Made by a program: the position numbers and the translations under genes
Shown here: positions 43,311-52,112 of the stretch, one piece after another
Layout: each line of letters opens with the position of its first letter
Position numbering within the stretch: the stretch's first letter is position 1
The notes under the pieces: model-generated
The model's database searches: none
What the model saw: the letters and a program-made list of their open reading frames with translations, nothing else
What the model was told of the DNA's origin: nothing
Assembly (NCBI RefSeq): GCF_030549615.1
Contig: NZ_CP130832.1
Span: forward strand, 3,720,001 to 3,784,000
DNA length: 64,000 nucleotides
Direction of reading: 5' to 3'
DNA from: Stenotrophomonas sp. 610A2
GTDB taxonomy: Bacteria > Pseudomonadota > Gammaproteobacteria > Xanthomonadales > Xanthomonadaceae

Positions 43311-44680
43311 GCGCCCAGGCCTTCGGTGAGATCGGTGGTGTATTGCAGCACTTTGTCCTCCGCGTGCATCAGCACGACCTGCACCGGCAGGTCGTCCAGG
43401 GTGTGTTGCAGGGCCGCTTGCGCCTGCTGTGCGTAACCGGCCTCGGCGGCTGGCAGATGCAGGTTGACGCTGCCGTCGGCATGCTGGTGCACACGAAAAC
43501 GCGACAGCGGCAGCGCCGCCAAAGCGTGGGTCAGGTCGATGTTATTGATCCAGCGGCCACTGCGGGTGCGGTAGCGTACCGGTCGCCTGCCCTGCAGGTC
43601 GACAATCATCGGCACATCGCCGCACATCGCCAGCGCGCCACGGTCGCCGGTGCGGTAGCGCAGCAGCGGCAGGCAGAAGTTGAAACCACCGGTCAGGGTG
43701 ATCTCACCGACCTGGCCGTCGGCAACGGCACGACCGGCATCGTCCAGCACTTCCACATACATGCCCGGCTGCAGCAGCACATGGCCACCTGCGGCGGCGT
43801 CATGCACCGCCAGCGGGCCGGCTTCGTTCATCGAATAGATGTCCAGTACCGGGCAATCGAATTGCTGTTGCAGCATCTGCCGCAAACCGGGCGACAAGGC
43901 CATCGAGACCGACAGCAGCGCGCGCGGCCGGTGGCTCAGTCCCAACTCCAACAAGGTGGCGAAGGAGATCGGATCACCAGCGATCACCTCCGGCTGCAGC
44001 GCATCGATATAGCGCGCGCGGTCATCGGGGTGGCGCCACTCGTCCGGATGCAGGTTGATCTTGGCCAGCCCGGACTCGTCCATGCTCGGCGTCACCGATA
44101 CATAGGTGAAGCAGCGTTGCTGCATGCCCAGCAGCATCACGCCCATCTGCCCGCGACCGTTGCGCAGCTGTACGCCCGCGCGCGCCAGCGCACGCTTGTG
44201 GTAAGCCAGATAGCGACCGGCCACGACTGGATGCGATGGCAGCACCAGCGGGTGGCCGGTGGTACCGGTGGTGCGGAAGTTCATCATCCGCTGCAGCGGC
44301 ACCGGATCCGGCACGAACTGGGCGATGTCGGCGGCCAGGTCACCGCGATGGGTGGTAGCGATGTCCTCGAAACATGCGGCACGACCGCGCGCGCGGAAGT
44401 ACGGCACCTGCGCGATCACCTCATCGACAAGGCTCTGCAGCCACGGTGGTTGTGAGCCCGGCTGCCACTGGAAACCAGCGCCGAGGATGTCGCGTTCGTA
44501 GGCGCGCAGCTGCTGCACTTCGGCGGCGAGCAGCCGATTGCCGCTCTGGTTGCGGTAGCGCGGTGCCGCCGGATGCTCACGCATCCGCTGCAGCATCGCC
44601 CTGCCCGCTTCGCTCAGGGTGGGATAGCGCTCACCGTCGTGCGGGTCTTGATTCACTCGCGCGGTCACTCGCGCGTCCAT
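43307..44680 (-). CDS. PaaK-like adenylate-forming enzyme
   Basis: A 457-residue adenylating enzyme of the phenylacetate-CoA ligase/CapK class. The ATP-binding P-loop segment is FRTTGTTGHPL near residues 132-142; DIYSMNEAGPLAVHD and LLRYRTGDRGAL correspond to the later A5 and A8-type motifs. These enzymes activate a carboxylate as acyl-AMP and usually pass it to CoA. The substrate cannot be told. It overlaps its upstream neighbour by 16 bases and the pnuC gene by four. An adenylating enzyme in an NAD salvage and MoxR/VWA cassette is unusual and is the oddest member of the set. Confidence 0.82.
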   Translation of the reverse strand: MDARVTARVNQDPHDGERYPTLSEAGRAMLQRMREHPAAPRYRNQSGNRLLAAEVQQLRAYERDILGAGFQWQPGSQPPWLQSLVDEVIAQVPYFRARGRAACFEDIATTHRGDLAADIAQFVPDPVPLQRMMNFRTTGTTGHPLVLPSHPVVAGRYLAYHKRALARAGVQLRNGRGQMGVMLLGMQQRCFTYVSVTPSMDESGLAKINLHPDEWRHPDDRARYIDALQPEVIAGDPISFATLLELGLSHRPRALLSVSMALSPGLRQMLQQQFDCPVLDIYSMNEAGPLAVHDAAAGGHVLLQPGMYVEVLDDAGRAVADGQVGEITLTGGFNFCLPLLRYRTGDRGALAMCGDVPMIVDLQGRRPVRYRTRSGRWINNIDLTHALAALPLSRFRVHQHADGSVNLHLPAAEAGYAQQAQAALQHTLDDLPVQVVLMHAEDKVLQYTTDLTEGLGA

Positions 44681-45246
44681 TTGTCCGCCGATTCCTCGGC
44701 GGCCTTGCGTGCCAGCGCCTCGCGGATGGCACGCGCGCGCGCTTCGGCAGCGCGGCTGGCTTCCAGCAGACGACGGCGTTCGACGCTGCTGACGCTGGCC
44801 AGGCGATCGGCTGCCTGCGCCGCGGTTTCACCCGCTGGCAGCAAGCCAAGACGGGCGATGGCCGTACGCACCAGTTCCTCGCGTCGATCCGGGTCGTGCA
44901 GATAGCGGTTCACTGCGGCTTCTGCCGCCAACGCGGGCACAGCCTCGGCAAATACCGGCAGCAGCGCCTCGCGCGGGAAGCGCAGCGCGTGCCAGGCTTC
45001 ATCGGCGAGCAGCCAGGCCATCACCGCGGACAGGCTCAGCTGGTTGGCGGTGACCGCTGCCAGGTTGCCGGACAGGCTGGCCTGCAACGCAGAAGGCAAG
45101 GCGACGCCGTGCAGGGCCAGCACGTCATTGACCACGGCGGCGACCTGCAGCTGTCCTTCGCGGCCGCGCCGTGGCGGATCGAGGAAGTCCGGTGGTGTAT
45201 CGATCAGGCGACGCAGCAGGGCGTCCAGCGAGGCGCTGTTGCTCAT
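44665..45246 (-). CDS. Hypothetical helical protein of MoxR/VWA cassette
   Basis: A 193-residue, entirely helical, soluble protein with no family I recognise. Its C-terminal third (about 140-193) is a charged coiled-coil-like stretch (LEASRAAEARARAIREALARK). No signal peptide. It starts at ATG 45246, 22 bases after the VWA gene's stop, and overlaps the adenylating enzyme gene by 16 bases. It is probably an accessory subunit of the AAA/VWA machine or an adaptor to the downstream enzyme; that is inference from position only. Confidence 0.7.
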   Translation of the reverse strand: MSNSASLDALLRRLIDTPPDFLDPPRRGREGQLQVAAVVNDVLALHGVALPSALQASLSGNLAAVTANQLSLSAVMAWLLADEAWHALRFPREALLPVFAEAVPALAAEAAVNRYLHDPDRREELVRTAIARLGLLPAGETAAQAADRLASVSSVERRRLLEASRAAEARARAIREALARKAAEESADKWTRE

Positions 45247-45268
45247 GATTGGTTCCGTAAGGTGTTCT

Positions 45269-47050
45269 TCATCGGCCCGCACCGCCCAGCGACTGGTAGT
45301 GGCGTTGGCTGAAATCACGTGCGAAGGCCAGCAGATCGGTCATGTCACGTACGACGTGGATATCCCAGCCCTGCTCGCGTGCGCGCAGCAGGTCGGCGGT
45401 CCAGCCTTTGGCACCGATCAGGCTTGCCGGCAAGGGACTGTAGAGATTCAGCGCCATGGTGCCGCCAGCCCGGCCCACACGCAGCGCCTGCGCGGCGACA
45501 TCCCAGCCGCTGTTGCCGCACTCGTCCCGCTCGAACATGGTGGTGATGCCGTCATCGGAGATATGCAGGATATGTACGGCACGCGCAGCCGCCGGCCGCT
45601 GCGCGTAGGTGCTGCGCAGGCGATGGATGGGGAAAGCCGTTGCGCCACCGAAGTAACCCACCAGCACCTTGAGGATGTCGTCCTCGCTGCGCACGAAACC
45701 ATCGGTGTGCAGGCATTGCTGCTTGCCGCTCCACAAGGTGGCCTGCACGCGCGCACCCGCCCGCAATGCCGACAACGCGATCACCGCACCGGCCAAGGTC
45801 AGCCATGAGGTGACCTGCTGCGGATCGGGCATGGAGCCGGAGCTGTCCACGTACAGGTCCAGATCAATCGGTTCATTTGCAGGTTCGTTGCCCGGCGCCG
45901 GCCCCATCACCCGCTGCACGGTGGTCACCCCCGGCACCACGGTGGGCGACTGCATCAAGGTCTGCAACCAATCCACCGCATCCAGCGGATCGCCGGGCTC
46001 CCAGGCTTCCAGCCCTTCCAGTTCGAGCTCCTGTGCCTGCGGCTGCGGGCTCACCGGGAAACGGATCAGGTGCGGCAAGGCACGCTCGCGGTAGTAGCGC
46101 ACCGCGAATTGCTGCGGGTCCATGTCCAAGCCGGCCGCGCGCAGGATTTCACCGTACTCGAACGGCTCGCGGGTCTGGCCGTAGCCGGGCGCGCGGGCTG
46201 GCAATGCGTCCTCCGCCACCACGTCTACTGCACCAGTCTCTTCCTCGCCAGTGATGCGCGGATCGAGCGCCGGATGCAGCACCGGTGCGAGTTCGTCTTC
46301 TTCCAGCCGATCCAGTCCCACCGGTTGACTGCCGCGCCCGGCATGGCGGGTATCCATCAGCGCATCCACGCGCGCGTCACTGATCGTCTCCAGCAAGTGC
46401 GGCAGCAGCAAGGCACTGAAACGGCTGGCACCTTCCATCCATTCGCCGGCATAGGTGCGGATCACCCGCGCGCCCAACCAGGCATCGCCGCGCAGGCCTG
46501 CATCTTCCAGCGCTGGCCCGCCCAGGCTACCGGCCGGCTGCTGCCACAGCTGTTCGTAGATGCCCATGTACAGCTGCCACAGCGGTGAACTACCGCTGGC
46601 ACCGGTGGCAAGGCGCTGGTAGATCTCGGCCATGCGCAGGCCGCATTGGCGTTGCAGGCGGTCGTTGATCAGCAGGTCGGTATAGAGGTTGGCGACCATC
46701 GGCGCGTGCGCTTCCAATGTCGGCAATGCGCGATGGATACGCGCCAGCAGCCGCGCGTGATCGGTGGCCGTGGCCGGTGCCAGCACGTGATGGCCGATCT
46801 CGTGGGCGAGGATTTCGCGGGCGTGATCCTGCAGCCCCAAACGCTGCACCTGCGGCAGATCGATCACCACCCGCTGGTCGGCCAAGCGGATCATCGCAAA
46901 GCTGCCGGTCAGGCCCTCCTTCGCTGCCTCGACGCTGCTGTCGCACAGGCGCGGATCCTGCAAGCGGGTGAAACGGCTCCAGTCGGCCAGCGCCAATGGC
47001 CAGGCGGCGCGCCAGTTGGCCAGCAGGCTTTCCTGCTCGGTGCTGCTCAT
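45269..47050 (-). CDS. HEXXH metallopeptidase-like protein with C-terminal VWA domain
   Basis: A 593-residue cytoplasmic protein joining two parts. The N-terminal part (about 20-240) contains HEIGHH at residues 83-88, an HEXXH zinc-binding motif of metallopeptidase type in the context ILAHEIGHHVL. The C-terminal part (about 395-593) is a von Willebrand A domain whose MIDAS is DSSGS (Asp402, Ser404, Ser406), with SDDG later. VWA proteins partner MoxR AAA ATPases, encoded two genes upstream here. A middle acidic stretch (EEETGAVDVVAEDAL) separates them. The ATG at 47050 overlaps the previous stop (ATGA). Proteolysis is inferred; the third zinc ligand is not identified. Confidence 0.84.
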   Translation of the reverse strand: MSSTEQESLLANWRAAWPLALADWSRFTRLQDPRLCDSSVEAAKEGLTGSFAMIRLADQRVVIDLPQVQRLGLQDHAREILAHEIGHHVLAPATATDHARLLARIHRALPTLEAHAPMVANLYTDLLINDRLQRQCGLRMAEIYQRLATGASGSSPLWQLYMGIYEQLWQQPAGSLGGPALEDAGLRGDAWLGARVIRTYAGEWMEGASRFSALLLPHLLETISDARVDALMDTRHAGRGSQPVGLDRLEEDELAPVLHPALDPRITGEEETGAVDVVAEDALPARAPGYGQTREPFEYGEILRAAGLDMDPQQFAVRYYRERALPHLIRFPVSPQPQAQELELEGLEAWEPGDPLDAVDWLQTLMQSPTVVPGVTTVQRVMGPAPGNEPANEPIDLDLYVDSSGSMPDPQQVTSWLTLAGAVIALSALRAGARVQATLWSGKQQCLHTDGFVRSEDDILKVLVGYFGGATAFPIHRLRSTYAQRPAAARAVHILHISDDGITTMFERDECGNSGWDVAAQALRVGRAGGTMALNLYSPLPASLIGAKGWTADLLRAREQGWDIHVVRDMTDLLAFARDFSQRHYQSLGGAGR

Positions 47051-48039
47051 GCCGCGCCCGGTAGCAGGCGCACGTGGTGCGACCACGGCGAATACAGGGC
47101 GATGCCGGCGGGTCCAGTCACTGCCACAAGGCCATCAGCTGGGGCGGCGTAAACGATGGTGGTCGTGCCAATGCGCGCGCCGTGACTATCGATTGAAAGC
47201 TGTGTGGCCGGCGTGACCCGCGCGGCGGCAAACTCCGCAGCACTGGCTGGCAACACCACGCCGCCGAAGGCATCGGCAATCAGCAGGAAATGGCGGTCGC
47301 CGCTACGTGCGATGAAACCTTCCGCGCTGGCGCGCAGCTCCGGCGGTGCAGCGAATGGGCCGCCCAAGCCGGTGAAACCGCCAACCGTCTGCCCCTGCAC
47401 GCTTGCAGCTGCCCCCTGCGGGTGCCACCAACGCTCGCGGCCGAGCTGGCTCCGCAGCGACGGCCACTGCGCTACGTCGACGCCAATCGCTTCTGCCGCC
47501 AACGCAGCAGGCATGCCATCGGCCTGTGCCAATGCCGCCACACGCAAATGCGCCATGCCCGCCTGCCATGCACACAGCGCGCCGACGCTGCGCAAGGCCG
47601 CCGTGCTGTCGCAACGCGGTGCCAATGCCACCATGCGCTGCAACCATGCATCGACGCGCACGCCCGGCACCTCGTGCATGCGCACGACCGCGTTGCTGAG
47701 TGCGCCCAGTGTTTCCAGTGGTGCAGCTGCGATCAGTGCTGCGGCAGGCACTGCCAGCTGCTGCCACGCGGCATCCACCCACGGCAGGCGAGCTGCCGGC
47801 CCTGCCAGTCCCTGCGCAACCAGTTCCAGGCCCAGCTCGAAGGCCACTTCGGTAGCCGCCGGCATCGCCGCTTCGTCCACGGCGGCAACCGCCAGGCACA
47901 GGGGGTCCAGCGTCTGCGCGACGAAGACCGAGAACGCCGCGGTGTCCAGGGTGGGCCAGCGCTGCCGCGCTTCGGCGACCTGTTGGTTGAGCAAGCTGCG
48001 GCGCGAAGCCAACAGACCGGTCAGTGCGGGTGACAGCAT
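47047..48039 (-). CDS. Hypothetical protein of MoxR/VWA cassette
   Basis: A 330-residue soluble protein of unknown family. Residues 1-190 are helix- and alanine-rich; residues about 195-330 switch to short beta strands (FIARSGDRHFLLIADAFGG, then ATQLSIDSHGARIGTTTIVY). It lies between the AAA ATPase and the VWA protein, one base after the former's stop and overlapping the latter as ATGA. The third component in known MoxR-VWA sets is often a beta-rich partner; the C-terminal half could be such a domain, but I cannot confirm the fold. No catalytic motif. Confidence 0.75.
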   Translation of the reverse strand: MLSPALTGLLASRRSLLNQQVAEARQRWPTLDTAAFSVFVAQTLDPLCLAVAAVDEAAMPAATEVAFELGLELVAQGLAGPAARLPWVDAAWQQLAVPAAALIAAAPLETLGALSNAVVRMHEVPGVRVDAWLQRMVALAPRCDSTAALRSVGALCAWQAGMAHLRVAALAQADGMPAALAAEAIGVDVAQWPSLRSQLGRERWWHPQGAAASVQGQTVGGFTGLGGPFAAPPELRASAEGFIARSGDRHFLLIADAFGGVVLPASAAEFAAARVTPATQLSIDSHGARIGTTTIVYAAPADGLVAVTGPAGIALYSPWSHHVRLLPGAA

Positions 48040-48040
48040 C

Positions 48041-49636
48041 TCAGCGCGCCTGCTGCCAATGCAGGTAGTTGGTGTAGCGTTGGTGCAGGTACTTGAGCTT
48101 GAGCAGATCGTCGTACAGATGACCGTAGAGCTTGCGGCCCTTCACCCGCTCCTCCACCAGCCGTTCGATGCGCGTGAGACGCGCACGCGTCTCACGCTCG
48201 CTGACGCCGTCAAGGCCACGTGCGAACTGCGCGGACAGCTCGCCGACCGGATCGTTGCGGTCCAGGTCCAAACGGTCGTATTCGGCATTGGAACTGTCCA
48301 GCAGCCAGCGCAGCCAGCTGAGCCGATCGCTGCGATAAGCGGCGTTTTCCGGCAGCGCGAAGAACGGCGCGTCCAGATCAGGCTGCAGCTTGTCGTTGAG
48401 CACGAACGGCAACACCTGGCGCACGTCGTCCAGCGCGACCGCGGCATTGCCGCGAAACCACGCCAGCGCCTTGGCGAACATCAGCAAGGTCATCAGGTTG
48501 CGTACCGACAAACCATTGCGGGTCTGGCAACCCAGGTCCTTCATGCGATCACGGCCGGAATCGGCAGCGATGGCCTGGGCCCAGTCAACGCCAGCCAGGC
48601 GCACGGTGTCCTTGGTCAGGTACTCGAACTGTGCACCGGCGGTTTCCATCAACTCGAACTGGCTGCTGAAGAACTCAATGCGCCTGCGCACATCCTGCGG
48701 CACCTCCACCGCACGGATCTGCTGCAGCATCTGGTCGCCTTCTTCCTCGCTGAAGATGATCTCGCGCGGCACCACTTCTTCCGGACGGATGTTCTGCTCG
48801 ATGCGCAGCAGCATCTCTTCGAGGAAGCGCGGGTTGAAGGCCAGCGCCTGCACCACCACGTCGATGCGGTCGCGCAGGGCCTCGATCACCTGGTAGGTAC
48901 CGCCGCCACGGTCGTCATTGGCGGTGAGGTACCACGCCGATTCCGGGCATTCGTAGACCTGGTTGAGCACTTCGGCGTAGTTGTCCCCCATCACCGTCAG
49001 CAGCGCGCTCTGGGTGCGGGTGGGGATGCGGTTGTACTCGTCGATGATCTTGACCCGCATGCCCAACCAGCTGCGCCAGGCGATGCGGATCTGCGACATG
49101 TCCTGCGCGGCGACCAGATCGGCCGGCAACGGATTGCCGAGCAGGTCGGCGATGGTCATCTGCGGGTGACCATGCTGCATGGCGCGACGCACCTCGCGCA
49201 CCGGGTAACCGGCAAGCACGCCCATCAGGATCGCACTGGCGGTCTTGCCACGGCCGGGGCCGCCGACAAACAGGCATTTGCGGCGGGTGGCGAAGGTCAG
49301 CAGCGGCAGCAGCACGTAACTGGAATAGCTCTGCGCCGATGGCAAGGTCAGCTGGCGGCGGGTATCACCAACATTGAAGCTGGCCGACGGACCGGCGTGG
49401 TATTCGATGTCGTAATGCGGGCTGATGATGGCGTTGTTGACGATCCAGAAGTAGGCCTGGCGCAGCTTCTCGTCCAACGCCAGCGGCGCGGCATCGGCGG
49501 CGCCGGCCAGCTGCACCGGTCCTTCATACAGTTCGGCCACATCGAAGGTCCGCGCCACCGGCTCGGCCTTCGGGTTGGTTGGCGCCTGCGACAGGCGCTG
49601 GAACAGGTTGAATGGCGACACCGGGCGTCCCTTCAT
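48041..49636 (-). CDS. MoxR-like AAA+ ATPase
   Basis: A 531-residue AAA+ ATPase of MoxR type. Walker A is GGPGRGKTAS starting at residue 125 and Walker B reads VKIIDEYNR with DE; a sensor segment SAWYLTANDD and an arginine-finger-like EALRDRIDVVV follow. It is longer than the common 320-residue MoxR because of an N-terminal extension (1-110) and a C-terminal helical part (about 400-531). MoxR ATPases remodel or load metals into partners that carry VWA domains, and the VWA gene lies two genes downstream. The ATG at 49636 was chosen over GTG 49639; neither has a clear Shine-Dalgarno site. It is first in the cassette. Confidence 0.88.
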   Translation of the reverse strand: MKGRPVSPFNLFQRLSQAPTNPKAEPVARTFDVAELYEGPVQLAGAADAAPLALDEKLRQAYFWIVNNAIISPHYDIEYHAGPSASFNVGDTRRQLTLPSAQSYSSYVLLPLLTFATRRKCLFVGGPGRGKTASAILMGVLAGYPVREVRRAMQHGHPQMTIADLLGNPLPADLVAAQDMSQIRIAWRSWLGMRVKIIDEYNRIPTRTQSALLTVMGDNYAEVLNQVYECPESAWYLTANDDRGGGTYQVIEALRDRIDVVVQALAFNPRFLEEMLLRIEQNIRPEEVVPREIIFSEEEGDQMLQQIRAVEVPQDVRRRIEFFSSQFELMETAGAQFEYLTKDTVRLAGVDWAQAIAADSGRDRMKDLGCQTRNGLSVRNLMTLLMFAKALAWFRGNAAVALDDVRQVLPFVLNDKLQPDLDAPFFALPENAAYRSDRLSWLRWLLDSSNAEYDRLDLDRNDPVGELSAQFARGLDGVSERETRARLTRIERLVEERVKGRKLYGHLYDDLLKLKYLHQRYTNYLHWQQAR

Positions 49637-49682
49637 CACGGAACCCGGATTCTAACGTGGAGGCCGTGACGTCGGCCGTCGC

Positions 49683-50147
49683 TCAGTCAGTCGGCTGCGC
49701 GGACTGCTCGAACTCGAATACCTGCACGCGCTCGCCGGCGGATACGGTGGCCGTCAGCCGCCGGCCGTTGCGCTGGTAGGCGATCCGTTGCGGGAAGTCA
49801 TGTCGGGGGTTCTCGAACACCACCGACTGCGCGCCCTGCTCCACCAGCGCGAACCTGACTGGCGCGGGATTCCCTGCAACATCGGCTACGTAATACAGCT
49901 GTCCGCCTTCATCGACGATGCGCAGGCGCTCCTGAAACCGCCGCTCGCCCTGCCGATAGCTTCGGCCCTCACCTTCCAGCACATCCGCCTGCCGACGCCA
50001 GTGCTCTTCACCGCTCGTACCGGCCGCCATGCCCGTGCGTTGCCAGCTGCCCAGCAGCCAATCCAGCGACGTCAGCTCGGCCGCAGCTGCGGTCACAGCG
50101 CTGGCTGCACCGACCAGCAGGACCAACCAGAGCAGGAACCTGCGCAT
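49683..50147 (-). CDS. Secreted DUF6265-like protein
   Basis: A 154-residue exported protein. Signal peptide MRRFLLWLVLLVGAASAVTA. The mature part matches the small lipocalin-like DUF6265 group (LDWLLGSWQR near 29-38, EEHWRRQADVLEGEG, and FENPRHDFPQRIAYQR near 110-125). Function unknown; the fold may bind a small hydrophobic ligand. Its ATG overlaps the stop of the glutathione transferase gene, so the pair is coupled. Confidence 0.78.
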   Translation of the reverse strand: MRRFLLWLVLLVGAASAVTAAAAELTSLDWLLGSWQRTGMAAGTSGEEHWRRQADVLEGEGRSYRQGERRFQERLRIVDEGGQLYYVADVAGNPAPVRFALVEQGAQSVVFENPRHDFPQRIAYQRNGRRLTATVSAGERVQVFEFEQSAQPTD

Positions 50148-50785
50148 CAGCTACGCGGCGGGATCAATGCATCATCCAGGGCGCTTGCACGCTGCCAGGC
50201 CGGGCGGGCACGCAGGCGCTCGCCATACGCGGCAAACGCGTCGCGCGCCGGCATGCTCTTGAACATCTGCCCCCACAGGATCTGGCTGCCGACGTAGACG
50301 TCAGCAGCGCTGAAACGCTCGCCGAACAGCCACGGCGATGCCGACGCTGCAACCTGCTCCAGGGTATCAATGGTCTGATCGAAGCTGCCGTAGCCAACCG
50401 TGCCGGCCTTCTCCAACGGTGCAAGCAGGCCCAGCGCCTTGGCACTGACTGCTGCCTCCACCGGCCCGGCTGCGAAGAACAGCCAGCGCAGGTAGCTGCC
50501 GCGCAGCGGATCATCGACGGCGGGTGCCAGTCCTGCAGCAGGAAACGCGTCGGCCAGATAGGCGCAGATCGCGGCAGCCTCGGTCACCACCACGCCGCGG
50601 TGCACGATGGTCGGCACCTTGCCCATCGGGTTGATGGCGAGGAACTCCGAGCCTTTCATGCTCTGGCCGTATTCCAGCACCTCGGCGCGATACGGCTGGC
50701 CCAACTCCTCCAGCATCCAGCGCACGATGCGCCCGCGTGACATCGGGTTGGTATAGAAGACGATCTCTTCTGCCGTGCTGCCCAT
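50147..50785 (-). CDS. Glutathione S-transferase family protein
   Basis: A 212-residue cytoplasmic GST. The thioredoxin-like N-terminal domain (about 5-80) carries YTNPMSRGRIVRWMLEELG and the glutathione-binding FLAINPMGKVPTI with the cis-proline, then VVTEAAAICAYLAD. The C-terminal helical domain (about 90-205) has the ASPWLFGERFSAADVYVG N-capping segment. Start ATG 50785 with GGAGA about eight bases before. Likely detoxification or a stress role; substrate unknown. Confidence 0.92.
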   Translation of the reverse strand: MGSTAEEIVFYTNPMSRGRIVRWMLEELGQPYRAEVLEYGQSMKGSEFLAINPMGKVPTIVHRGVVVTEAAAICAYLADAFPAAGLAPAVDDPLRGSYLRWLFFAAGPVEAAVSAKALGLLAPLEKAGTVGYGSFDQTIDTLEQVAASASPWLFGERFSAADVYVGSQILWGQMFKSMPARDAFAAYGERLRARPAWQRASALDDALIPPRS

Positions 50786-50859
50786 GCGCCTGTCTCCGGA
50801 GGATGAGGCGGCAGTCTAGCAACTGCGCCCCAGCACCGGGACAGGTGAATGTGCAGGAC

Positions 50860-51201
50860 TCAGCCTTGCTCGCGCGGGCGCGGCGGTGGCGCCGGTGGCT
50901 CCACGCCCTTGCCCTTCAGGCAGGCGTCCATGGCTTGCCGGTCGAACCGGGGCCGGGCCGATCCGCCTTGCTCCCCAGCCGCAGCTGCAGCACCGCCGCC
51001 TTGTTCGGCCAGGCAGGCGTCAAAGGCCTTGGTGAATGCCTGATCACGCGGCGGCGAATGCGGCGGCGGACCACCGGGGCCGCCACGGTGCGCGCCGGGC
51101 GGTGGGCCATCCTGGCAGCGCCCAAGTGCAGCGCAACCGGCAAGCGACAACAGCAGCAACGAAGCCGCAAAGGGTGTGATCTTCTGCAGGGATCCATGCA
51201 T
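50860..51201 (-). CDS. Small proline-rich lipoprotein
   Basis: A 113-residue lipoprotein with signal peptide and lipobox LAGC (Cys23). The mature part is rich in Gly, Pro and Gln (GPPPGAHRGGPGGPPPHSPP) with two similar blocks ending ACLAEQ and ACLKGK, so the cysteines may pair. Start 51201 has GGAG seven bases upstream. It lies 14 bases after the sulfotransferase stop. Function unknown. Confidence 0.72.
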   Translation of the reverse strand: MHGSLQKITPFAASLLLLSLAGCAALGRCQDGPPPGAHRGGPGGPPPHSPPRDQAFTKAFDACLAEQGGGAAAAAGEQGGSARPRFDRQAMDACLKGKGVEPPAPPPRPREQG

Positions 51202-51215
51202 GGAATGCTCCAGGT

Positions 51216-52112
51216 TCAATGAGGAAAGGGACGCCGCATTGCGGCGAGCAGGTTGTCGGACAACGGGACCAGGCGCGCACGGATGTGCTCGCGTCGTGCG
51301 GCATCGAAGCAAAACTGGAATTTGCGGCGATCACGCAATGCCCCTCCCGCGCCCTGCTTCCAGGGTTCATCGCTGCGCACCAGAGCGCTCAGATCAGCTG
51401 ATCCTGCAGTCCCACAATCGACGACATCGCAACCGAGGAACGCGAATATCCGCGCCAACTCCTGCTGCGGCTGTGCGATGAGCTGCTCGTAGCGCACCCA
51501 GAGATGACGACGATCATGCAGCCACATCTCGCTTTCAGCGACGGCGCGGTTCCAGCGATCAATCGCGCGATCGACATCCGCGTAGACATGCCAGGGCCGA
51601 TAGCGCGCAGCGGCCGCATGCAACGATGCGACTACTTCTTCGCCATCACGCAGCAGATGGATCACCCGTGCATCCGGCAGATGCCTGCTGATCGAGCGCA
51701 GATAGAACAGATGGTCGGGGGTTTTCTCCAACCAGAGTTGTCCGCCGGAATCATCGCAATGCGCCGCCAGCGCATCTGCAAACGCCTGCAGCTGCACGTC
51801 GACCGGGGCGAATGCCGATGGCGATGGCGATGCAGCTGCCAGCTCGGGAACGCCGGCCCAGGCACGCCGAACCTGTCCAGCGGGAACCCAACCCAGCCAG
51901 GCCTGCAGCGAATGCCGCATGCCATGCAGCTGTTTCCAGCGCCACGCCCGCGCTGATTCGCGACGCCGGTCGCCGTAGCGCAACAGTCGCCGCAGGAAAT
52001 GCGTTTCCGGCAACGAGACGATATCCGGGTGCGTACTCAGCAAACGCTGCAGCAAGGTGGTTCCCGAGCGCGGGCACCCCACCAGGAATACCTGGCCGAT
52101 GGCTGCCTTCAT
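51216..52112 (-). CDS. PAPS-dependent sulfotransferase
   Basis: A 298-residue cytoplasmic sulfotransferase. The 5'-phosphosulfate loop is GCPRSGTTLLQ at residues 12-22, and the 3'-phosphate-binding segment is LLRDGEEVVASLHAA near 155-170, with a late RYEQL. It would transfer sulfate from PAPS to a sugar, lipid or protein; the adjacent glycosyltransferase, with which its start overlaps as ATGA, suggests a glycan. Sulfated surface glycans are rare in gammaproteobacteria outside rhizobial-like signals, so the pair is notable. Confidence 0.84.
   Translation of the reverse strand: MKAAIGQVFLVGCPRSGTTLLQRLLSTHPDIVSLPETHFLRRLLRYGDRRRESARAWRWKQLHGMRHSLQAWLGWVPAGQVRRAWAGVPELAAASPSPSAFAPVDVQLQAFADALAAHCDDSGGQLWLEKTPDHLFYLRSISRHLPDARVIHLLRDGEEVVASLHAAAARYRPWHVYADVDRAIDRWNRAVAESEMWLHDRRHLWVRYEQLIAQPQQELARIFAFLGCDVVDCGTAGSADLSALVRSDEPWKQGAGGALRDRRKFQFCFDAARREHIRARLVPLSDNLLAAMRRPFPH

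Noticed and set aside
47047..48039. Beta-propeller third component of a MoxR-VWA ternary system
   Set aside because: The first 190 residues are helical and the protein is too short and irregular for a clear propeller by eye; kept as unknown.
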